Below, one piece after another: positions 18,846 to 28,946 of a stretch of 64,000 bases of DNA (its first letter is position 1; each line of letters starts with the position of its first letter). The position numbers were made by a program, and so were the translations under genes. A model generated the notes under the pieces. The model had not been told where the DNA came from and ran no database searches. It worked only from the letters and a program-made list of their open reading frames with translations. The stretch comes from Corynebacterium mendelii (GTDB lineage: Bacteria; Actinomycetota; Actinomycetes; Mycobacteriales; Mycobacteriaceae). The stretch covers positions 117,730-181,729 of the forward strand of contig NZ_JAFLEQ010000003.1 of the NCBI RefSeq assembly GCF_017307055.1, written 5' to 3'.

Positions 18846-20201
18846 TTAGACCCGGTTGTTGAAGGCCAGCATCGGGTTGTAGAGCAGCGGGTTGCGCGAA
18901 AGCTGGCATTCGGTGGCGATCCGGATGTCCTTGCTGATCGCCCCTTCATCCCGCAGCCGGTACATGGCGGCGACAATGCGGTCGCGCACATTGTAGGGGG
19001 ACAGCGTGTTGAGATAGATCTTGGTGCCGCCCTCGAAACCGGCCAGAGTGGAAATCCTCCACTTGACGATGATGCGCCACGGCATGGGCATATCAAGATC
19101 CACCGGCTTGTGGTGCCATTCCTCGTTGCAGGACACATCAGGTCCCGCGGCGGCATGGCAGGCGTGCACCAGATCACTCATGGCGTCGATTTCTTCCCGG
19201 TCCTGCTCCCAGGGTTCGGCGGTGGCTGATTTCGAGTACACCTCCAGCGCCGGGTAGCGGTGGCCGATGCCGGCGAAGACCACGGCATGGTCGTTCTCGG
19301 CGATGATCAGGTTGTGGTAGTGCGCATAGTTGACCCCCCACTCGTTGTACATGTTGGGGTTTTTGCGCAACCGGTCGATTTCCTGGTCGGCCGTCACCCC
19401 GCGCTCGTCGATGGCCACCAGCTGCTTGTGCAGGTGATCGAAGGAAGCGCCGGCGGGTTTCAGCCAGTTCTGGAAGACCGCCACATACGGTGTGTAGCGG
19501 TTTCGGTAGTACAGGTCGGCCATGGAGTCGACGGTGAAGCGGATCAGGGCGGCATGCTCATCCGGGGTCAGGGTGCCCGACGACGCCAGCTGGTTGTCGA
19601 GTGTGGCGCCGTCGGTGAAGTGGCGGCGGCCGATGATGACATCGTGTCCGCCGGCAAAATAGCCGCCGGCCCGTTCCAGAAGCTCCGCCTCACTCATGGC
19701 CGCGATCGTGTCCGCCGGGGTGCCCGCGGCTTTCAGCCTGGTGGCGACGATCTTTTTCACATGTTCCCGGCCGGCGTCATCGTCAAGGTAGGTGGCCATC
19801 CGCTGGGAGGTTTCGGCATCCATCTCGAAGCCGTAGTTGGCCCGCCAGTAGTCGTAGGAGACGATTTCGAACAGGTTCGGCACCCGGCGGAACTGGGCTG
19901 TGGTGTCGTTCAGTTCACCGGGCAGAACACCGGGAAGAATCTCCCAGTCCCCGGCCGGGGTGCGCACCATGCGGGATTTTTCCGGGGGAGTGGCCAGCAG
20001 ATTGTCCGAACAGAACGCGCAGTAGGAGGTGTGGTCTTTTTCGCTCAAAGGCTGCGGATTGGCGGCCGGGTTCGACAGGGGGCGGTTGCCGCGGCCCGGC
20101 ACGGTCCAGACTTCCGTTCCGGAGAACGGGTTGATCTGTTTGATCGTCCCGTCGGCCATCTCGTGCAGGGGATGCGGTTGCGTGTGCAAAGGTGAGTTCA
20201 T
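18846..20201 (-). CDS. DUF4921 family protein (GalT/HIT-like fold)
   Basis: The 451-residue product matches what I know of DUF4921 proteins of corynebacteria: start MADGTIKQINPFSGTEVWTV, a CAFC pair in a TSYCAFCSDN segment (C61/C64) and FDHLHKQLVAIDERG near residue 250. A Cys pair plus an H-x-H-type segment is the layout of galactose-1-phosphate uridylyltransferase and HIT nucleotidyltransferases, so a nucleotide-transferase or phosphorylase reaction is plausible, but none is established. I chose ATG 20201; TACCAT lies 8 nt before it on the minus strand with no ribosome binding site, fitting a leaderless mRNA. A start 33 nt upstream is possible. It is divergent from the small gene at 20510 and has its own terminator. 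Confidence 0.75.
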   Translation of the reverse strand: MNSPLHTQPHPLHEMADGTIKQINPFSGTEVWTVPGRGNRPLSNPAANPQPLSEKDHTSYCAFCSDNLLATPPEKSRMVRTPAGDWEILPGVLPGELNDTTAQFRRVPNLFEIVSYDYWRANYGFEMDAETSQRMATYLDDDAGREHVKKIVATRLKAAGTPADTIAAMSEAELLERAGGYFAGGHDVIIGRRHFTDGATLDNQLASSGTLTPDEHAALIRFTVDSMADLYYRNRYTPYVAVFQNWLKPAGASFDHLHKQLVAIDERGVTADQEIDRLRKNPNMYNEWGVNYAHYHNLIIAENDHAVVFAGIGHRYPALEVYSKSATAEPWEQDREEIDAMSDLVHACHAAAGPDVSCNEEWHHKPVDLDMPMPWRIIVKWRISTLAGFEGGTKIYLNTLSPYNVRDRIVAAMYRLRDEGAISKDIRIATECQLSRNPLLYNPMLAFNNRV

Positions 20202-20509
20202 GGCTGCTAATGGTATGTGCCCGTGTGCCGTCATCGCCAAAAAGGTCCCGTAAAGCTCCCGTGGTTGTCTCCGGCGGCTGCCGTCGGCGGCACCCGCACC
20301 CGGTCTGTGGCTTCCGGATCCCACCGGCGGCAACAGGTGGTGGGCTGACCACGCCGGGCGGGCTGCCGGTGCCCGTGAAAAGGGGTGCCTCGGTCTGGGG
20401 TCCTGGGGCGATACCGGACATGAACGGGCAGTGTCATCCGGTGGCTGTACCCCGGGTGCGGGTGGGGCGGGGGTGGTGTGGCGGGCGAATTCCGGCTACT
20501 GTGTCGCGC
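20202..20509. promoter_or_regulatory. Divergent promoter region
   Basis: About 300 bp between two divergent genes. Each side carries a -10-like hexamer next to its start codon: TACCAT for the minus-strand gene and TACTGT (20497-20502) for the plus-strand gene. No operator palindrome was recognised. Confidence 0.4.
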
Positions 20510-20908
20510 ATGGCGACCATAGAGTTCACGATGCTTGTTCCACCGGCCGAGGTCGAATCAGTCCGCGACCGTTTCACCCGGGCGGCGCAGGCTCTCAACG
20601 ACAGGGGCAAAACGCGGGGGCTTGCGGCAGTCGTTGATCTTCACCCGCACCCCGACAGTGGAGTCGTCGACCAACTGCGCCGGGTCTACCGGGCCGACCA
20701 TGACGGCGACCGGCCCGATGATCTGGCGGTCTACCGCTGTGTGGTCACCGCCGACAAGGTCAACGGCTCGGTCAATGAGCTGGCCATGGTGCTCTCCCAT
20801 ATCCTCACCCCGGTGGCTGATCTTCCCCGCGATGTGGTCAGCCTCGAGCGGGAAACAGATTTCGAGCTTCCCGCCCGCTACCCGTGGACCGTCAGCGTCC
20901 GCCCGTGA
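20510..20908 (+). CDS. Hypothetical protein, 132 residues
   Basis: I do not recognise the family. The start ATG 20510 is chosen because TACTGT ends 7 nt before it (leaderless pattern) and because the text becomes protein-like from MATIEFTMLVPPAEVE onward; the upstream extension to 20192 is low-quality GC-rich read-through. The product is soluble, charged, without signal peptide or membrane helix, and looks alpha/beta (ALNDRGKTRGLAAVVDLHPH, DLAVYRCVVTADKVNGSVNE). It is convergent with the glycerate kinase-like gene, 69 bp away. Confidence 0.62.
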   Translation: MATIEFTMLVPPAEVESVRDRFTRAAQALNDRGKTRGLAAVVDLHPHPDSGVVDQLRRVYRADHDGDRPDDLAVYRCVVTADKVNGSVNELAMVLSHILTPVADLPRDVVSLERETDFELPARYPWTVSVRP

Positions 20909-20977
20909 TCATTTCCCGGATGTTTGCCCTTCCCGCAGCCGGTGGCACGGTCCGTCGCTGTCACTGGCCGGCGTTCA

Positions 20978-22099
20978 TCAGTGTGTGTCCCGGTAGTGCC
21001 GGGCGGCGGCGGCACCGGCTTCAACCAGCCGGCTGCGGAGATCATCCGGGTTGCCGGTGTCGGCGACCGTGACCGGATACAGCCCGCCGGGAAGGTCAAT
21101 GGATGTGTGGGCCGCGGCGACAGTCACCGGCACCCCGGCGCCGCGGGCCAGGCCGGCCACCGCGCCGGTGACCCCGTGGGTGAAACTGTCCATGCCGACG
21201 GTGTGCTCGGCGGTGATCACCATATCGGCGTCTGCGATGTGTTCTTTCAGGCCGGTGGCCGCAGCCACCACCCAGGCGGCTTTGCCGGAATGAACCCGCG
21301 GCTGGCCGTGCACCAGCTCCGACAGCCAGGTCAGTGACACCGCGATGCCGCCGCCGGCACCGGTTGCGGCGGCGGAGGGGTCAACCCCGCACACCCTCGC
21401 CAGTTGTTTCAGGCCCGCATCGATTTCGCGCTGCTGGTGTGCGGTGGCCCCGAGTGCCCCGCCCAGACGCACCGCCGCACCATCATCGCCGCACAGCGGC
21501 AGCTGATCGTCGGTGAGCAGCATGAACTCGACTCCGGCGGCACCGGCGTTGAGCTGGGTGACATCGAAACGGTCAATCTCGGCCAGATGGATGGCCCCCG
21601 GATCCAGGCTCGCTCCTTTCCGGTCGACCGGTACCGCGCCCAGGGCGGTGGCGATACCTGTTCCGCCGTCCAGGGTGGCCGCCCCGCCGGTGGAGATGGT
21701 GATCCGCCGGGCGCCGCGGCTGACCGCATCGGCAATCAGCACCCCGGTGCCGTAGGTGTCACCGGTCAAACAGGTCTCGGCGGTATCCACTCCGGCGGTG
21801 CCGTTGGCCGCGGCAACATCGATGAACGCCTGCGGAAAACCGGAGGAAGCCCCGTCATCGTAGACATAGGCGGCCTCGGTGAGGGTGCCGGCGGCGGTGG
21901 TGGTCTGCACGGTGACGGGTTCCCCGGAAAAACACCCGGCGGTCCCGGCGCAACCCGCCGCCATGGGGATCACGGTCACTTTCGCTTCCGGATACACTTT
22001 GTCGACCCCCTCGGCCAGGGCCTCACCGGCCCGGTGGGTGGACACGGCGGCGAAACGGTCGGGGGCGATGACAAACGTGGGCTGAGCGGCGTGCGCCAT
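20978..22099 (-). CDS. Glycerate kinase-family protein with altered active-site motifs
   Basis: Resembles the GlxK/GckA glycerate kinase family (PF02595), which phosphorylates D-glycerate. It has 373 residues from ATG 22099, which has an excellent AGGAGGG site 7 nt upstream. Family features kept: start FVIAPDRF, DTYGTGVLIADAVSRGARRI and GGAATLDGGTGIATALG. Features changed: the usual DGGEGT near residue 50 reads AAGCAGT, and the usual GEGR-[IT]-D near the C-terminal third reads AEHTVG. These are among the most conserved family segments, so activity or substrate may differ. It is a single gene, divergent from the lipase gene. Confidence 0.72.
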   Translation of the reverse strand: MAHAAQPTFVIAPDRFAAVSTHRAGEALAEGVDKVYPEAKVTVIPMAAGCAGTAGCFSGEPVTVQTTTAAGTLTEAAYVYDDGASSGFPQAFIDVAAANGTAGVDTAETCLTGDTYGTGVLIADAVSRGARRITISTGGAATLDGGTGIATALGAVPVDRKGASLDPGAIHLAEIDRFDVTQLNAGAAGVEFMLLTDDQLPLCGDDGAAVRLGGALGATAHQQREIDAGLKQLARVCGVDPSAAATGAGGGIAVSLTWLSELVHGQPRVHSGKAAWVVAAATGLKEHIADADMVITAEHTVGMDSFTHGVTGAVAGLARGAGVPVTVAAAHTSIDLPGGLYPVTVADTGNPDDLRSRLVEAGAAAARHYRDTH

Positions 22100-22319
22100 G
22101 GGAAAGACCCTCCTGGGTTGGGCGGTGCGGGTTTCAAGATCGGGGGCTGTGAAAAAAAACAGCGGCGGACACCCGTCAATCCGGTATCCGGCAACAGACC
22201 CCAAGTCTAGAGAATCCGCCGCGCCTTCCGGCCGCCAGCGCCACCGGGTGGCGGGTGGTTGGCGCCGCAGCGGTGTGTGGGGGACAGGCGCGGGGGTGCT
22301 GGTGTCCCGGCCCGTCGGC

Positions 22320-22325
22320 TATATT
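22320..22325 (+). promoter_or_regulatory. -10 element of the lipase gene (leaderless)
   Basis: TATATT ends 8 nt before GTG 22334; no ribosome binding site lies between them. Confidence 0.55.
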
Positions 22326-22333
22326 CCGGTGGT

Positions 22334-23536
22334 GTGAAGCCCGGGTGTGGAATTGTCGGGAAATGGTTTTCCCGCAGAGTGTTTCCGGCGGCAGCCGCGA
22401 TGATGCTTTTGGCCGCCACCTGCCAGCCACCTGCCGTGGGACAGGTGATGGCACCACCTGCCGCTGCGGCAGATTCCGCGCCGGTGGAAAATGATCCCTC
22501 CGCCCGCAGCGCCGGTGACCTGCCTGCAGGTGTGGCCACCGGCAGGGGGGCGGGAAGCGGAAAGGTGCTCTCCAATGGCGTAGCCGCACCCGCCCAGCCC
22601 AGCGGCCCGGATGCACTGGCCTATCTGCGCCACGGTGATCCCGGCCGGGCGCTGGTTCCCGCCGGGGTCAATGACCCGGCCTGCCGGGTGACAGCCGACC
22701 GGCCGTCGGCGGTGATTGTCGTCCACGGCACCGGCGGATCGGTCTACACCGACTACTCGGCGCTGGCCACGGCACTGGTCGATGACGGCTGGTGCGTGTT
22801 CGGCGCCGATCTGGGGCTGGCCGATGATCCGGCCGACGGCTTCGGCCACCAGCCCCTTGAGGAGAGTCTGCGGGAACTTGATCGGCTGATCAATGCCGCC
22901 ACCACCACCAGCGGGGCGGACACAGTGTCCCTGGTGGGTTATTCCCAGGGGGCGGTGCTGGCCCGGATGTGGGTCAACACCATTGACCGGGGTGCGACCA
23001 CCGACACGGTGGTGCTGCTGGCCTCCCCGACCAGGGGCGCAACCCTGTGGGGGCTGGCCGGATTACTGCCGCTGGCCAAAGCAATCGAACACGTCTATCC
23101 GCCGCTGCGGGGAAAACTCGTCAACCCGGCACTGGTTGAGCTGGTTCCCGGCTCCCCGCTGCTGGCCCGTGTGAACAGCCCCGGTGAAACTGTCCCCGGT
23201 CCGGCCTATGTCACCATCCAGTCCCGCTACGACGAATACATCCCCGACCAGGCCACCCAGCCGGTGCACGGCCCGAAAACCCGGTCACTGGTGATCACCG
23301 ACCTGTGTCCGCGGGAGACGATCGGACACATCGACATGACCTATTCCCCGACAGTTATTGACGCGACCAGATACCTGTTGCGTAATTGGTCAATGGGGGG
23401 ACTTCGGGGGCAAATCAGATGTGTGGACAGATTTCCCGGGACGGCTGCGGCCCACTCGGCCATAGTGGTTAACCTGCTGAAACTCAGATACGGCCGGTTT
23501 ATTCCCACGCCTGTGATTTATGCCACAGTAATTTAA
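22334..23536 (+). CDS. Exported alpha/beta-hydrolase, lipase/esterase
   Basis: Secreted or envelope-associated carboxylic ester hydrolase, like the actinobacterial triacylglycerol lipase/esterase group. From GTG 22334 the product has 400 residues with a signal segment (FSRRVFPAAAAMMLLAATCQ). The oxyanion region is VIVVHGTGGSVYTDY, the nucleophile elbow is GYSQG, the likely acid is Asp in SRYDEYIPDQ and the likely His is in TIGHIDMTYSP. After the final helix (DATRYLLRNWS) there is an extra tail of about 45 residues unlike the family, so the 3' end may have been extended by an indel. The Cys in the signal (AATCQPP) could be a lipobox, but the fit is poor. Confidence 0.8.
   Translation: MKPGCGIVGKWFSRRVFPAAAAMMLLAATCQPPAVGQVMAPPAAAADSAPVENDPSARSAGDLPAGVATGRGAGSGKVLSNGVAAPAQPSGPDALAYLRHGDPGRALVPAGVNDPACRVTADRPSAVIVVHGTGGSVYTDYSALATALVDDGWCVFGADLGLADDPADGFGHQPLEESLRELDRLINAATTTSGADTVSLVGYSQGAVLARMWVNTIDRGATTDTVVLLASPTRGATLWGLAGLLPLAKAIEHVYPPLRGKLVNPALVELVPGSPLLARVNSPGETVPGPAYVTIQSRYDEYIPDQATQPVHGPKTRSLVITDLCPRETIGHIDMTYSPTVIDATRYLLRNWSMGGLRGQIRCVDRFPGTAAAHSAIVVNLLKLRYGRFIPTPVIYATVI
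23512..23527. promoter_or_regulatory. CRP/GlxR-type palindrome upstream of gdhA
   Basis: TGTGA-N6-CCACA has one mismatch to the TGTGA-N6-TCACA consensus of GlxR, the cAMP-responsive global regulator of corynebacteria. It overlaps the last codons of the lipase gene and lies about 315 bp before gdhA. GlxR control of gdh is known in C. glutamicum; the site here is inferred from sequence only. The rest of 23537-23841 contains no gene and is presumably the long gdhA leader and promoter. Confidence 0.5.
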
Positions 23537-23766
23537 GTTGCGTGATAGGTATTGAGTCCCGACACTGGTCAGTACACCGCCGACGGATACGGAAACCGCA
23601 TCCGGCACGGCGGCCACAACCACCCGGGAGCCATCCGCGGCTCCCGCAGCGGAAGCAACAACTCCACCACCCACGGTCGACCAGACCCCAGGGCCGGTGG
23701 GGATTGTCCCGGACATCCGACGGATCATCCGTCACGGTGCCGGAGAACGTCCGCACACACATTTAA

Positions 23767-25185
<1,419 letters not shown>

Positions 25186-25212
25186 CCGCACCCGGTTACC
25201 GGCTGACTGTCG

Positions 25213-25236
25213 GCACCGGGGCGGCTGCCCCGGTGC
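25213..25236 (+). terminator. Terminator of gdhA
   Basis: Perfect 10-bp stem GCACCGGGGC/GCCCCGGTGC with loop GGCT, 28 nt after the gdhA stop; a short T-run follows about 10 nt later. Confidence 0.65.
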
Positions 25237-25280
25237 GGACGGCGGGTTTTGACAGACCGGATGAGCCGAAAAACAACCGA

Positions 25281-25340
25281 CAACACCACTTGCTGTTCCG
25301 GCACCGCCTGTTACCCGCGGCCGGACGGCAGGTGGTGTTG
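25281..25340 (+). repeat. Second imperfect inverted repeat after gdhA
   Basis: CAACACCACTTGCTGTTCCGG (one arm, 25281-25301) pairs with 25321-25340 with a few mismatches or G-U pairs, followed by TTGTTGTG. It may be a backup terminator. Confidence 0.45.
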
Positions 25341-25461
25341 TTGTGTCTGTTCCCGCCTTCCGGCCCAGCCGCCCCGGTGCGGGTGAACCGGAAGGGGGTG
25401 GCGGGACAAGAAGTTTGCCGCCTGTGCCGGTGTGGCCTACCGGGTTGGGTTGTCCCGGCCT

Positions 25462-25467
25462 TATAGA
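25462..25467 (+). promoter_or_regulatory. -10 element of sepIVA (leaderless)
   Basis: TATAGA ends 9 nt before ATG 25477, with no Shine-Dalgarno sequence. Confidence 0.55.
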
Positions 25468-25476
25468 TTTGAACCC

Positions 25477-26298
25477 ATGACGATGTACAACGTTTTCACC
25501 GCACTGGACGAGCTGATCAACAATGTTGAGGGAGCGGTCGGCATGCCGGTCGGCCAGAACTGTCTTGTCAAAAGGGATGACACCCTTGCCCTGCTGGACC
25601 GCATCCGCACCGAAATCCCCAAGGAACTCGACGACGCGCAGGATGTGCTCGACAAGCAGGAGGACATCCTGGATGCCGCCACCGCGGAAGCTGACCGCAT
25701 GGTGGCCGATGCCACCGCCGAAGCCACCCAGCTGGTTGATGATGCCCGCCGGGACGCCGATGCCATCAGCGAGGAAGCCAACCTGTCGGCGACCACCATG
25801 ATCAACGAGGCCAAAGAAGAGGCCGACCGGATTGTTGTCGGGGCGCAAAGCCGTGCCGATGACATGGTGGCCCGGGCCACGGAAGAATCCGAACGCCTGA
25901 TCAGCAAGGGCAATGCCGCCTATGAGCGCAGTGTCGAGGAAGGCCTGAACGAACAGCAGCGCCTGGTTTCTGAATCAGAGGTTGTGCAGCGCGCCAACGA
26001 AGAAGCCCGCCGCATTGTCGACAAAGCCCACGCCGAATCCGAGTCCCTGCGCAGCCAGTGCGACGAATTCGTCGACTCGAAACTGGCCGAATTCGAAGAA
26101 ACCCTCTCGGCCACACTGCGGATTGTCACCCGCGACCGCTCCGCGCTGCGGCGCGGCGCCGGGGCATCCGGGGAAAGCTACGGCCGCACCGCCGACAGGA
26201 GCGGCCGCGAGTTCGGCAGGCGCTACTCGGCCGACAGCGAGTTTACCGAACGCCCCTTAAACCGGGCGCGCCGCGACCGCGACGGCGACCGCCGCTAA
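25477..26298 (+). CDS. sepIVA: DivIVA-like septation protein SepIVA
   Basis: Coiled-coil cytoplasmic protein, homologous in layout to mycobacterial SepIVA, which takes part in septum formation and polar growth. From ATG 25477 it has 273 residues. The N-terminus (MYNVFTALDELINNVEGAVG) is the short DivIVA-type domain; residues about 45-220 are an almost unbroken Ala/Glu/Asp/Arg heptad region; the tail is basic and Gly/Arg/Ser-rich. Its place before DUF177, rnc and mutM is the mycobacterial gene order, which supports this identity over Wag31. An upstream in-frame start at 25432 would cross the -10 hexamer. Confidence 0.83.
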   Translation: MTMYNVFTALDELINNVEGAVGMPVGQNCLVKRDDTLALLDRIRTEIPKELDDAQDVLDKQEDILDAATAEADRMVADATAEATQLVDDARRDADAISEEANLSATTMINEAKEEADRIVVGAQSRADDMVARATEESERLISKGNAAYERSVEEGLNEQQRLVSESEVVQRANEEARRIVDKAHAESESLRSQCDEFVDSKLAEFEETLSATLRIVTRDRSALRRGAGASGESYGRTADRSGREFGRRYSADSEFTERPLNRARRDRDGDRR

Positions 26299-26357
26299 AC
26301 ACCCCACCTGCTGGTGGCTTGAGGCCACGCCCGATCGATGCGTTAGCCGGTGCAGCA

Positions 26358-26390
26358 GCCACGCCGGCGGAACACGGCCCCCGGCGTGGC
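26358..26390 (+). terminator. Possible terminator after sepIVA
   Basis: GCCACGCCGG (26358-26367) and CCGGCGTGGC (26381-26390) form a perfect 10-bp stem with a 13-nt loop. No T-run follows, so the call is weak. Confidence 0.4.
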
Positions 26391-26467
26391 CCTAACCGCC
26401 GGCCGCCGGCCTGACCGGTGGTCCGGCGTGCCCTTTTGCTGCCGCAGGGCTAGGATTGTCCGTTGAT

Positions 26468-27019
26468 ATGAGTTCACCATTTGTTTTTGATGTCCAGGGG
26501 CTTCTGACCTCGCATGCCGAGACCGTCCACCGCACCCACCACGGGTCGGCCCCGACCCGTATCGGCGGTGCCATGGTTGCCGTCGAACAGGGGGCTGCGG
26601 TCACGGTGGAAGCGACACTGACCCCGTTGGGTGGGGCGGTGATGGTCGATGCCACCGTCAGTGCACCCATGACCGGACAATGCTGCCGGTGTCTGGCGCC
26701 GATCAACGCCGAAAAATCCTTCGACGTCAATGAGGTGTTCACCGAACCCGGCACCATCACCATCGGCGGTGAACAAGCCGCTGACGATGATGACGAGACT
26801 GATCCGGAGGAAAAACTCATTGTCGACGAGTCGGTGGACATGGAACAGTCCGTCATTGACACCGTCGTGCTGGAGCTTCCCTTTTCCCCGGTGTGCGCCG
26901 ACTTCGGGCAGCAGTGCGACAACTCCCCCCAGGCCGCCCCCGTCGCCGACGGAATCAGCGGTGACAAAGACAATGATCTGCCGGATCCCCGGTGGGCCGG
27001 ACTGGAGAAATTCAGGTGA
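26468..27019 (+). CDS. DUF177 (YceD-like) protein
   Basis: Conserved protein of 183 residues, the usual partner upstream of rnc in actinobacteria. In other bacteria YceD is linked to rRNA or ribosome biogenesis; the function here is inferred. ATG 26468 follows TAGGAT by 11 nt. Start SSPFVFDVQGLL is typical. A Cys pair (GQCCRCLAPI) in the first half and a second pair near the end (SPVCADFGQQCD) could bind zinc. An acidic insert (DDDDETDPEEK) lies between. The stop overlaps the rnc start (GTGA), indicating translational coupling. Confidence 0.88.
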   Translation: MSSPFVFDVQGLLTSHAETVHRTHHGSAPTRIGGAMVAVEQGAAVTVEATLTPLGGAVMVDATVSAPMTGQCCRCLAPINAEKSFDVNEVFTEPGTITIGGEQAADDDDETDPEEKLIVDESVDMEQSVIDTVVLELPFSPVCADFGQQCDNSPQAAPVADGISGDKDNDLPDPRWAGLEKFR

Positions 27020-27807
27020 GCAGGAAAAAACAGCGGCTGACCGGCCAGGCGGCGCTGGAGCAGGCCTACAGTGCCGTCGACCACAGCGCTCTCAGACAGC
27101 ACCTCGGCGTTGAGCTTCCCGACGATCTGCTGCGGCTGGCATTGACCCACCGCAGTTTCGCCAACGAAAACGGCAACCTGCCCAACAATGAGCGGCTGGA
27201 ATTTTTGGGCGACGCGGTGCTGGGCCTGTCGGTGGCCGCCGCGCTGTATGACACCTATCCGGACAAAGCCGAATCGGATATCTCGAAAATGCGGGCCTCG
27301 ATCGTCTCCCGCTACGGGCTGGCTGACATCGCCCGCGAAATCGGGCTGGGTCCGCACATTCTGCTCGGCCGCGGGGAAATACTGACCGGGGGACTGGAAA
27401 AAGATTCCATTCTCGCCGACACCACCGAGGCGATCCTCGGCGCGATCTACCGCAGGCACGGTTTCCACACCGCCCGGGAGGTGATTTTGCGGCTGTTCGG
27501 CGAAAAACTCGCCAAAGCATCCTCCACCTCCAGAAACACCGACTGGAAAACCTCCCTGCAGGAACGCGCCGCGGAACGCAAATACCCGATGCCGGTCTAC
27601 GAGGCCTCCTCGACCGGTCCCGACCACGACCGCACCTTCACCGCCTCGGTGTCGATCCTCGGCATCAAACTGGGCATCGGGGTGGGAGCGAACAAAAAAA
27701 CCGCTGAACAGCAGGCAGCCCAGCAGGCGCATGCGGTGCTCTCGGACGGCTCGGCCAACCAGGCCCTGGTGGAAGCCCACCAGGCATTCATCGAAGCCGG
27801 GCACTGA
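27016..27807 (+). CDS. rnc: Ribonuclease III
   Basis: Double-strand-specific endoribonuclease for rRNA and mRNA maturation. From GTG 27016 the protein has 263 residues. The signature NNERLEFLGDAVLGL and the second acidic cluster ADTTEAILGAIY supply the metal-binding Glu and Asp residues. A C-terminal double-stranded-RNA-binding domain starts near residue 175 (DWKTSLQERAAERK) and includes GANKKTAEQQAAQQA. The start overlaps the DUF177 stop. Confidence 0.95.
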   Translation: MSRKKQRLTGQAALEQAYSAVDHSALRQHLGVELPDDLLRLALTHRSFANENGNLPNNERLEFLGDAVLGLSVAAALYDTYPDKAESDISKMRASIVSRYGLADIAREIGLGPHILLGRGEILTGGLEKDSILADTTEAILGAIYRRHGFHTAREVILRLFGEKLAKASSTSRNTDWKTSLQERAAERKYPMPVYEASSTGPDHDRTFTASVSILGIKLGIGVGANKKTAEQQAAQQAHAVLSDGSANQALVEAHQAFIEAGH

Positions 27808-27908
27808 CCTATCACCGGGCAGTGCCACCGGGAACAGGTGCATTGCCCCCACGTGGGAACACCGCCGTCAGTGGCGGGTGATGGTCCCGGCATGCCATGC
27901 TGGCAGGC

Positions 27909-28796
27909 ATGCCCGAGCTTCCCGAGGTTGAAACCATCAGAAGGGGACTGGCCGAGCACATCACCGGCTGCACCATCTCCCACCCTGAGATCATCCACCA
28001 CCGCACCGCCCGCCGCACCCCGGGCGGTGCCGCGGCGATCAGCCAATCGATCGACCACACAACCATCACCGCGGTTGAACGCCGCGGCAAATTCATGTGG
28101 CTTGTTCTCGACGGTTCCGGCGCCCTGGTCGTGCACCTGGGCATGAGCGGGCAGATGCTGATCAAACCACCGCGCAGCCAAGCCGAGGACCGGGCCGACC
28201 CCGGCATGACACATCTGCGGGCGCGGATGACTGTGACTGCGCCGGGCGGTGCAGGGCAGGCCAGGCAGGTGTGGTTTGTCGACCAACGGACCTTCGGCTA
28301 CTGGCACACCGACACCCTCATCCCGGCTGACGGGCGGCTGATCCCCTCGATGATCAGCCACATCGCCCCGGACCCGATGGAGGAGTGTTTTTCGCCCCGG
28401 ACGGTGGCGGAGAAACTCAAACAGCGCCGCAGCGCCATCAAACCCCTGCTACTCAACCAGGAGATCGTCTCCGGTATCGGCAACATCTACGCCGACGAGA
28501 TGCTGTTTGCCGCCGGCATCCACCCGCAGCAGGCGGCCCACCGGCTGTCGCTGGCCCGCCTGGAACGCCTGCTGCAATCGGCGGCAACGGTCATGGGGGC
28601 GGCCATCGCCCAGGGAGGTACCAGCTTCGATGATCTCTACGTCAACGTCAACGGCTCCTCCGGCTATTTCGACCGCTCCCTGACCGCCTACGGCCGGGCC
28701 GGGCAGCCCTGTCTACGGTGCGGCACACCCCTGGCCCACGCGGTGGTCGGCGGACGTGGCAGCAGCTTTTGCCCGGTATGCCAGAAACGGCACTGA
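27909..28796 (+). CDS. mutM: Formamidopyrimidine-DNA glycosylase
   Basis: Base-excision repair enzyme removing 8-oxoguanine and formamidopyrimidines, with AP lyase activity. From ATG 27909 it has 295 residues starting MPELPEVETIRRGL, so the catalytic Pro2 and Glu3 are present after Met removal. Further signatures are LVVHLGMSGQML and NQEIVSGIGNIYADEMLF (helix-two-turn-helix). The zinc finger is C-x2-C ... C-x2-C (CLRCGTPL ... FCPVCQK). It follows rnc by about 100 bp, the usual order. Confidence 0.95.
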   Translation: MPELPEVETIRRGLAEHITGCTISHPEIIHHRTARRTPGGAAAISQSIDHTTITAVERRGKFMWLVLDGSGALVVHLGMSGQMLIKPPRSQAEDRADPGMTHLRARMTVTAPGGAGQARQVWFVDQRTFGYWHTDTLIPADGRLIPSMISHIAPDPMEECFSPRTVAEKLKQRRSAIKPLLLNQEIVSGIGNIYADEMLFAAGIHPQQAAHRLSLARLERLLQSAATVMGAAIAQGGTSFDDLYVNVNGSSGYFDRSLTAYGRAGQPCLRCGTPLAHAVVGGRGSSFCPVCQKRH

Positions 28797-28932
28797 CCGC
28801 CAGCCCCCACAGGATAGGGGGAGGCCACCCCCGAATGGTGATAAAACCTATAAGCCCTGCACACCCGGTGGAGACCCCCGGGGAGGCGGGGTGGCGGCAC
28901 CGGAATGGCTTAAGTTGCGCCTTAACGCGGTC

Positions 28933-28938
28933 TAAACT
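28933..28938 (+). promoter_or_regulatory. -10 element of the symporter gene (leaderless)
   Basis: TAAACT ends 8 nt before ATG 28947. No -35 at standard spacing is obvious. Confidence 0.45.
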
Positions 28939-28946
28939 GCATCTTC

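Noticed and set aside
20192..20509. Upstream extension of the 132-residue protein
   Set aside because: The text is GC-rich noise and covers the divergent promoter region.
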